Below are positions 56,505-64,000 of a stretch of 64,000 nt of DNA, piece after piece (position 1 is the first letter of the stretch; every line of letters begins with the position of its first letter). The stretch spans positions 15,268,401 to 15,332,400 of the forward strand of contig OY755175.1 in assembly GCA_963576735.1 (NCBI GenBank), given 5' to 3'. The notes under the pieces were generated by a model, which saw only the letters and a list, made by a program, of their open reading frames with translations, was not told the origin of the DNA and did no database searches. The stretch is from Bedellia somnulentella (lineage: Eukaryota; Arthropoda; Insecta; Lepidoptera; Bedelliidae). The position numbers were made by a program, and so were the translations under genes.

Positions 56505-57082
56505 TAAGTCATTTATAAGTTAACTTGCATTTTATTTTTATTTGTTTTATTTTTGGTTTACAGCATCTACTGCTCTAATTTTGGTCATCTTGTATCTAAG
56601 TTTAACTTTCGTCACTTAAATCAAAACATGCTAACAAGATCATAATCGATGCTCAAACTGGCATAACCTGGTACCTCTACTAGTCTTTTTTAAATTAATA
56701 ATGCTTAAGTAAATAAAACGGATATGTTTTTTTGACTACATGATTGAAGTAAAACTTACGCATTGAAACGTAAGAGCGTAAGAAAAGTTTGCGCGCACTA
56801 CTCCTGCTCGTACAATAATTTTCACTCTTTCCGTCTTCACTACTTTTACATCTGTTTTTTTTGTTGTATGAATATAAAACAGAGTTACATATTACAATAT
56901 CAGTAACTCTGTCGTAACAGTTTAAATAGCTTACTACCCAAATCAAGCGAGCGTTAAGAACCTCTACGAACAAATTAAAATCACATCAAATTAAGATTAA
57001 TTTTCCATATTCCATACGTCCTAGGATTTTTCTGAACATTGAGTGATTTATCACCTTGGCTTAACAGTAGGAACATAAACAA
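56505..57082 (+). other. Downstream of paralogue 2, nothing recognised
   Basis: AT-rich intergenic sequence. Confidence 0.5.
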
Positions 57083-57283
57083 TACATACATATAATCATG
57101 GTAATAAATACTAAAAAGAGGTAACCAGAGCTTAATAAAAGAAAAATAAAGTATGGTTGGTGATGGGTCTCCAGCAACAAACCCAACAACCACTTAAAAA
57201 GCCCCGTACACTAAGTCGCCTCGTACGCCACCCGCAGGAAAAAATGAAGTAGTGCTTTTATAAGACAACACTACACAACTCAA
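57083..57283 (-). mobile_element. X element, diverged
   Basis: ACCAGAGCTTAATAAAAG to ACAACACTACACAACTC in reverse. Confidence 0.75.
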
Positions 57284-58632
57284 CACACAAAGAATCATCT
57301 TTTCAGTAACAATAAAATCATATCTATAAAGGAAAGTGGATGGAGGTAAGAAGAAAGCGTGGTTAGATTTACTAGCGATTAAAGCTAGTAAATGGATGGA
57401 TGCAAATGTAACTGACGATGTAGTGCAGAAAAGTGAAGATGAATATGAGAGAATTAAGAATGAGGTAAAGAAGAAAATAGAAAAGAAAAAGTGGGATTTG
57501 CAAGAGTGGTGTGAGAGGAAACTTTCTGATAATTTCCGGAATAACCAAGTTATTCTGGAAGTATATCCGGAAAGAAAAGGGAGTTTCCCAAAACACGAGA
57601 GTGAGTGTAATAAGAAATGAACAGGGTGAATTGGCGACGGATGAAAGTAGCATAGTAGCATTTTGAAAGACTGTTTGAGAAAGAAGATGCATCCATTTCT
57701 TCGCCAATCGACAGTAATGTTGATTGGAAAGAGGAGATGGGTGAATTTAGTGACAGCGAGATTAGTATGGAAGAAATAATGAAAGCAATGAAAAGTATGA
57801 AATTAGGGAAGGCGGCAGGGTATGATAGGATTACTATCGAAATGCTGAAGGCTGGTAAAGGGTTGGTGGCTTCTTGGTTGTACTTCCTTTTCCAAAAATG
57901 CTGGTCGCGTGGCAAAGTTCCACGAGACTGGTGCAAGGCGGTGATTGTGCCTCTATATAAAGGAAAGGGGTCACACCAAGAGGCTAAAAACTACCGCGGC
58001 ATCAGCTTACTCAGCATTGGTGGTAAATTGTATCAAATCAAATCAAAATTCATTTATTTACCATAAAAGTGCACAATACAAATTACAAATCTTTTAATAT
58101 AATATTCGTTATGTTGCTGCAAAATAACATTACCATTGGTCTCCGCACTAGGCGAACCTGTATCGCGGAGGCCGGAATTTTTACTACGTCTAGGGGGCTT
58201 ACAACGATTTATTTATAGAGATGAATTATATTTACAATTAATGAATATATTCTTTCCAATTTTATGTTGATTCTTAAACTCATTACAAATATATTGATAG
58301 TGAAATTTTATACATTTACATTAATATTTAGTATTTCAAATTAATTAGATAGTGTACTTAAATTTTAAAAAAACAATATAAAACGAAAAAAAAAAGGATA
58401 AGATAAAGGTACATAATAACAAATAATATTTTGAATAACTTGACATCATGCAGTATTTTTATTCGAACATCAAATTATATATGTGGGTAAATACGTGTGA
58501 GCGAATGCGCGCGAATCTTTGTGTGTATGTGTGTGTGTAAGTGTTAATGTGAGAAAGAAAGAAAGATGTTGAAGAGAAATGTGGGTACAAGTGAATGAAA
58601 CGTCGGAGGTGGCTTTGATAAAGAGTGTCATA

Positions 58633-59568
58633 TCACGTTATTGGTACCAACACGGATTCAGCCTCATCATACGACAGTTTACTTAGCCAATCGGTAACCT
58701 TACAAATCAGTTCACGTTTAGTATCGTCAATAATATTTACTTGTGATAAGGCTTTGTTATATATAAACGGGTGAAGGAAGAGACACTGTCTTTGAGCAAA
58801 GGTGGTTTTAACTCTCGGTATGAGTGCTCTTGCGACTCTCTTATTTTTAAGATTTTTATCATTATATATTTTCATAAAGGTATTGTGGTATATAAGAATA
58901 GAGCAGTAGATATAAAGTTTTCTTATGGATAGTAATTTGCTTTCCTCATATAGTGCGGCAGTAGGATGGCGATACTTCTTACCCAACATCATTTTAATAA
59001 TAGAACGTTGTGCTCTCTCAGCTTCTATCATGATGGTCTTGGCTGCACCTCCCCAAATCGTAATACAGTATCTCACGACAGACTGAACAAGAGAGAGGTA
59101 CACCTGAATAAGCAAACATTTATCTAAGCTGTATCTCAGAACTTTCATGATATGCGTTAATTTCCGTATTTTGTTAGATAAACCTATTATATGCTGCCTA
59201 AATGATAAGTTCTGGTCTAAAATTACTCCAAGATACTTAGTGGATTTAGTGCTATTGATAAATGTGCAGGAGCAGGAAGTATTGGAAACTGTGAGCCATT
59301 TGCAAGTGTGTACTTTAATTCCAAAATCAATCTTTGGCGCGCTAGCTTTCGTTTTAAAGAAGGTGATGTAGTTTGTTTTTTGAGTATTCAGAGTAAGTAA
59401 GTTTTGACTAAACCATTGTCCCAAAATGAAAATACCTCTTTCAGTTGCCTCAAACGTTTCCTTCCAGTTGCCTCCAGAAAATATAGCAGCAGTGTCATCG
59501 GCGTAGCAAAAAAGTTCACAAGCAGGGATAGTCAAACCAAATATATCGTTCAAGTATACTAAAAACAA
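58633..59568 (-). pseudogene. LINE-A2 ORF, part after the SINE (RT palm to C-terminus)
   Basis: FLVYLNDIFGL, then the CYADDTAA catalytic box, KYLGVILDQNLSF and TIWGGAAKT, ending at a natural-looking stop after LVPIT. It corresponds residue by residue to the end of LINE-A1 and continues the frame at 60061-61995. Confidence 0.9.
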
Positions 59569-59569
59569 C

Positions 59570-59935
59570 CGTGATAGCCCAGTGGGTAGAACACTTGGTT
59601 ATCGTGCAAGCGACTAGTGTTCGAATCCTGGGTCAGGCCTACACCAATTTGTCTTTTCTAAAGACATATGTGTGGTTAATTTATCATGGTTGTTAACGGT
59701 GAGGGAAAACATCGTGAGGAAACCCACATGGCTGAGTTGTACTTAGTCATGTGACAGTGTATTCGTACAAAACGGCGATAGGCCTGCCCCCTATCACGTG
59801 AGTACACTGTCCATGCAAAACGTGGGTACTCTGAACACCAGGTGAAAAAGTCACGTGATGTTCAGAAGTATTAGTACCTCTGCCAACCCCTTCGGGGATA
59901 TTCGGCGTGAACGTTTATGTTATTATGTTATGTTA
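59570..59935 (+). mobile_element. S1 SINE inside LINE-A2
   Basis: TATACTAAAAACAAC is duplicated exactly at 59555-59569 and 59936-59950. Good reference copy: head CGTGATAGCCCAGTGGGTAG, B box GTTCGAATCC, and 3' CTCTGCCAACCCCTTCGGGG then GGCGTGAACG and a TTATG tail. Confidence 0.97.
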
Positions 59936-60060
59936 TATACTAAAAACAACAAAGGACCCAGTACGCTTCCTTGGGGTACGCCAAAATTAATATTTCTCTC
60001 TTCACTCACGACGTCTTCAATCACAATTTTTTGTTTTCTAAAAGAAAGATATGATTTTAG

Positions 60061-61995
60061 CTAATCCAACGCAATTCCTCTAACACCGATCCTTTCCAAT
60101 TTCCTTAAAAGTATTTTTACCGACACAGTATCAAACGCTTTTGCCAGGTCTAAGAAAACGCCAATACATTTCTTTCCATTGTCTAAAAGGCCCGACACTG
60201 TGTTAGTCAAACTACTAACTGCATCTTCTGTCGATCTACCGCTCCTAAAACCGTATTGTTGGTTATGTAAGATATTATTTTTGTCAAGAAAATTATTAAG
60301 GCGAGCGCACATAATTTTTTCTAAAACTTTGGAAAACGATGATAACAGAGAAATTGGTCTGTAGCAAGTCGGAGACTTTTTATCTCCTCCCTTAAAAATG
60401 GGACTCACTGTAGCAGTCTTCCATTCATCAGGAAATATACCGTTTGATAAAGAGAGGTTGCATATGTGAGCCAATGGTTCTGATATAAATTCTTTTAGCT
60501 TTTTTAGTAAATTGTTAGATATTTGGTCACTTCCAGTAGAATTTTGCGATTTTAGCCCTTCAATGATATTTTTAATTTCAGTTTCATCAGTAGGTTGAAG
60601 ATAGATTGACTCTTGTGGACCGTTAGTCGTCATTATTGAGGAGGCCAAAGAATCCTCTGTTTCGTCTATTGCGGTAAGTATGTCATTAGACAATTTATTG
60701 CCGATGGTAGAAAAATAATTATTAGCTTCGTTAACAGCAGTCTGAGGGTTGGCATAAGCAGTCAGAAGCTCATTGGCAGGAGAGGGGTTCAAGTGATTAT
60801 GTGATATCTTTTTTATAGTTTTCCACAACCTTTTAGGACACTTCTTGTTCTCCTCTATTTCATCTCTTTCATACTGTCTTTTTAATTTATGTAGTAAATC
60901 AGTAAAAAAGTTGCGATAGCGTTGATATGTTGTTAATAGTATCAGGTCGTTTGGTCTTTTATTCACTCGAGCGTGGAGCTGATCACGGTGACGCATACAT
61001 TTCATCAAACCAGGAGTAATCCAAGGTTTTAAATTATATTTAGAACGGCTCACTCGTTTTGTTAATTTATGAGCATTGACAATTTTGGTTATTTCGTCAG
61101 TAAATATTTTTGAGGCTTCATTCACAATTTTTGAAGATTTTACATCAGACCAATCACGAGATTCTACAGCATCAATTATTGCATTAACATCAATTTTACT
61201 TATTATCCTAGAACGTTTTTTAGGACATCTATTATTGAAGGCTATAGAAGCCATAACCAATTCATGATCTGTGAGAGAGTTTTTACAAACAGCGGAGACT
61301 ACCCTGGTATGAGAATTAACAATTATATGATCCAAACAATTTTCTTTTCTAGTAGGCTTATCGATAGTTGGTGTAAGATCGTGCTCAGAAAGTAGGCACA
61401 GATACTTGGACTTTGACTCTGAGTCAGTGTCAGCAATAATATTAATGTTAAAATCACCCGCCAGTACCAGTTTCCTACCCCTTAGAGAATGCAATGTGTC
61501 ATCAAGGTTATTAAGAAAATTGTCTACGTTCTTGAATGATGGTGATCTGTAAAAACCAACTATGGTAAATTTATCGGGAATTTCGCAAATCAAACAGTTA
61601 GCTTCAGAAAAAACAGGTTCCACACAGGATGAAATAAAGTTATCTTTTATGTACATCACAATTCCTCCTGCTTTGTTTATGTGTTTATTGGTATGATACA
61701 TAATGTATCCCTCCATTAAACCAATACATGTATGAACACTCAGCCAACACTCAGTCAGTAAAATGACATCAAAGTCAAAATCAAAACGTTTCAATATAAC
61801 AAGAAACTGATCGAAATTGTGTTCTATGCTTCTTATATTATATGTAAGAACTTTTAGATTGTTACATTGAGATATCAGAAGTTTACAATCTTCAGCTTTT
61901 TCAAGAGAATGGCAATTTACTTTATACGTTTCATCTATATCATCAGAAATTTCAACTAGAGACATGATTATTATATTTTTTACAGTAACAAACAA
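60061..61995 (-). pseudogene. LINE-A2 ORF, endonuclease and RT N-terminal part
   Basis: 644 codons. Residues about 45-270 form an apurinic-type endonuclease: TYNIRSI at 51-57, E in LLTECW, GDFNIN, and TDHE with the catalytic Asp and His. A linker with CPKRLWKTIKK follows, then the RT fingers and palm to FLDLAKAFDT. The frame ends at TAG where a Trp codon would fit, and the same frame runs on through FGVPQGS. A Met at 61995 or residue 11 could be the start. No separate ORF1 is visible in the 260-bp leader. Confidence 0.92.
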
Positions 61996-63577
61996 TATTC
62001 ATTAAAACCATTCTCAATTCGAAATCAACAGTTAGTTGTTGAGCGCCAGTATATACCAAAATGTACAATTCATATTTTAGAAGCATTTTGTTTTTAGTAA
62101 GGTACGATAAGTTTCTTTGTGTAAATATAGTGTAATTTAAGTAAAAGTTTTGTGTGTATTTTGTAAAAGTGTATGAGTGAATAATTATTAAGGATATATA
62201 ACATGCATATTTTAAAAACTCCATCATTATTGTAAAATCATAATAACTTGTATGTAAAGTTGTATGCTAAGGTACTGATTGAAATAGTGATGAATGAAAC
62301 TGATCAGAAAATATGGGATGTGCAAGCGGGATTTAGGAAAGGAATGGGATGTATGGATCAAATCTTCTCTCTAAGGAGCATCACCGAAAAGTTCTTAGCT
62401 AAGAACCGAAAGGTGTATTGCTCCTTCATTGATTTAGAGAAGGCGTATGATAGGGTGGTAAGAAAGTGTTTATGGGAGGTGTTATCCAAGTTCGGTTTGG
62501 GGAGTCAACTTATACGTGCATTTAGTATCACTCTATGAGGATTCTAGTGCTTGTGTAAGAGTAAACGGGGAAAACACTGGTTCGGAATCTCTAGGGGTGT
62601 CCGACAGGGATGTGTAGCTTCTCCGTGGCTCTTCAATTTGTTCATGGATGACTGTTTGACAGAGTTGCGTGAAAGTGATTATGGACTAAGAATGAGTGGA
62701 TTCATCATTAAATGCCTCTTGTATGCTGACGATCAAGTGCTACTTGCATCGTCGGCAGAAGAGTTGCAAGAGATGATGAATATTGCAAAAGGAGGTCTTT
62801 TGTAAGAAAGGGAATGAGGGTGAATGTGGATAAGACCAAAACGATGGTTTTTGAGAGACAGGTAGATGTGACAGAATGCGTGATTGCGATTGATGGTAAG
62901 GAGGTTGAACAGGTAAAGGAGTTTGTATATCTGGGAAGTTTGTTTACAAGGGATGGAAAATGTGATGAAGATATTGAAAGAAGAGTGAAAAAGGGTAATG
63001 CGGTAAATCGAGCAATGAATAGCCTAATGACCTGTCAATCGGTGTCTGAAAAGGCCCGAATGGCTGTGCATGATGCTGTTCTTGTTCCTACGCTTATGTA
63101 TGGAAGCGAATGTTGGGTGTGGCAGAAGAAGCATGAGAGCAGAGTGAATGCAGTAGAGATGAGGTCCCTCAGAAAAATTTGTAATGTTAGATTATGTGAC
63201 CGAGTAAGAAATACTGTTATTCGTGAAAAGTGTGGTGTGAAAGATGATATTGTAAGAAAGATAGAAAAAGGAATGTTGAGATGGTTTGGGCACATAGAGA
63301 GGATGGATGATAGAAAATTGGTAAAAGGGATCTATAGAGCTAGTGTGGATGGTAATGTTAGTAGAGGACGACCACGGAAAACACACTTGGACCAAATTGA
63401 GGGTGTGCTCCAAAAGGCTGGCGTCCGAAGTATGAAGAATAAAAGAGCATGTATGAAAATATTGATGGATGTAAACGAAGCTAGAGAGGTTTGTCAGGAT
63501 CGTACGAAGTGGCGATCAATAGTCTCTGCTTACCCCAATGGGAATGAGTATATGTATGTATGTATGTATGAAAGTGG

Positions 63578-64000
63578 TACACCAACAAATAAAAATTCTG
63601 AGAGAATGAAAAATACTCAAAAGAATACCACACAGTTACAGAAGAAGAAAGAAAAGAAGATGTATTAAACCTAGATCATTAAATGTAGCAAAGAAGAAAA
63701 AGCCGGAAAAACCTCATACTTCTTTAACAATAACAACAACAACAAACGTGCAAGCCGTTGTGCAAGCTCAGTGGGTAGACACCCGTCTCCCGTCTATCAT
63801 GTATGTTAAATTATCATAATGAATCTGCTATACTACGGTAACGCACACACACTCATTTACGCACACCGTTGTACTTTTTTGGTCTCGTTTTCGTCTTTTT
63901 ATTGCCAATCTATATACGTAAGTACAGCATACTAAATCTATGGGTTCTACAGTGGTGGCCACGTGTAAGAAAACGTGATAGGGGTAGGTCTCGGGTAGGT
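63578..64000 (+). other. Intergenic end of window
   Basis: A weak S1-like head piece (CAAGCTCAGTGGGTAGACAC) lies near 63767-63785. Nothing else was recognised. Confidence 0.45.

Larger units (their letters stand above)
58034..62254 (-). mobile_element. LINE-A2: nearly complete non-LTR retrotransposon inside LINE-B2
   Basis: About 4.2 kb (3.85 kb without the SINE), antisense to its host. The 3' tail is of TTTGA type (58034-58050 in reverse). The short flanks TAAATTGTAT and TAAAGTTGTAT look like an imperfect duplication. One long ORF encodes an endonuclease (TYNIRSI, LLTECWLS, AGDFNIN, LTDHELV) and a reverse transcriptase (CYRPISLLSSFSK, GVFLDLAKAFDT, FGVPQGSVLGP, CYADDT). It is broken only by one TAG (60061-60063) and by the S1 insertion. 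It is the same family type as LINE-A1. Confidence 0.9.
57340..63569 (+). mobile_element. LINE-B2, split by LINE-A2
   Basis: Left part 57340-58033: a pre-RT region with a coiled-coil-like Lys/Glu stretch, then GKAAGYDRITIEML and NYRGISLLS. Right part 62255-63569: KLYAKVLIE, DVQAGFRKGMGC, FIDLEKAYDRV, VRQGCVASPWL, LLYADDQ, FVYLGSLFT, SECWVWQKK, GRPRKT and VSAYPNGN. Frameshifts near 57600, 62540 and 62805 inactivate it. GAAAGTGG at 57332-57339 and 63570-63577 is a probable 8-bp duplication. The endonuclease is missing (5' truncation). Its 3' end carries the CTACCCCAATGGGA hairpin and an ATGT tail. Confidence 0.9.

Noticed and set aside
57194..57661. 155-codon minus-strand frame
   Set aside because: It is antisense to LINE-B2 and the neighbouring X element.

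Overview
The window is AT-rich, repeat-dense nuclear DNA that looks lepidopteran (moth or butterfly). The reasons are the Helitron ends of the type common in Lepidoptera, the piggyBac, hAT and Harbinger-like remnants, several insect-type non-LTR retrotransposons, very abundant SINE-like repeats, and a secreted insect DPP4-like peptidase. No bacterial, plasmid or viral genes were seen. All family names given to repeats here (X, Y, S1, LINE-A to LINE-D) are local labels.

Host genes. Two tandem plus-strand paralogues of a dipeptidyl peptidase 4-like serine exopeptidase (S9B; insect venom DPP4 type) are present. Paralogue 1 contributes only its last three exons (1-130, 372-583, 7082-7174). Paralogue 2 is complete: 13 exons from 29783 to 56418 join in phase into a 761-residue protein with signal peptide, EEE motif and Ser613/Asp690/His722 triad. 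Intron phases at the shared junctions are identical, as expected after tandem duplication.

Layout. 1-7174: end of paralogue 1, its 6.5-kb last intron carrying two LINEs tail to tail. 7462-8493: piggyBac-like element with a recognisable transposase C-terminus and TTAA duplication. 9494-10214: long-armed foldback element. 11.5-24.2 kb: S1 SINEs, an inverted pair of tRNA-like sequences, LINE-C, and a Helitron sitting in a SINE and itself carrying an X element. 25.1-26.9 kb: LINE-B copy. 29.8-56.4 kb: paralogue 2, whose introns are packed with X and S1 insertions, a BED-type hAT remnant and a Harbinger-like MITE. 57.3-63.6 kb: a second LINE-B split by a nearly complete antisense LINE-A, which is itself split by an S1 SINE.

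How the mobile elements relate. LINE-B, the tRNA-headed SINE S1 and the tRNA-less repeat X end in similar 3' sequences: CTCTGCC/G, A/TACCCC, a short loop, GGG, then A/T-rich bases, GGCGTGA or GCCGTGA and a TATGT-type tail. X and S1 have 8-16 bp target duplications, and some X copies are 5'-truncated. Together this suggests that both are mobilised by the LINE-B reverse transcriptase through a shared 3' hairpin. This LINE/SINE system is the most interesting feature of the window. No computational search was run; all alignments were made by eye.
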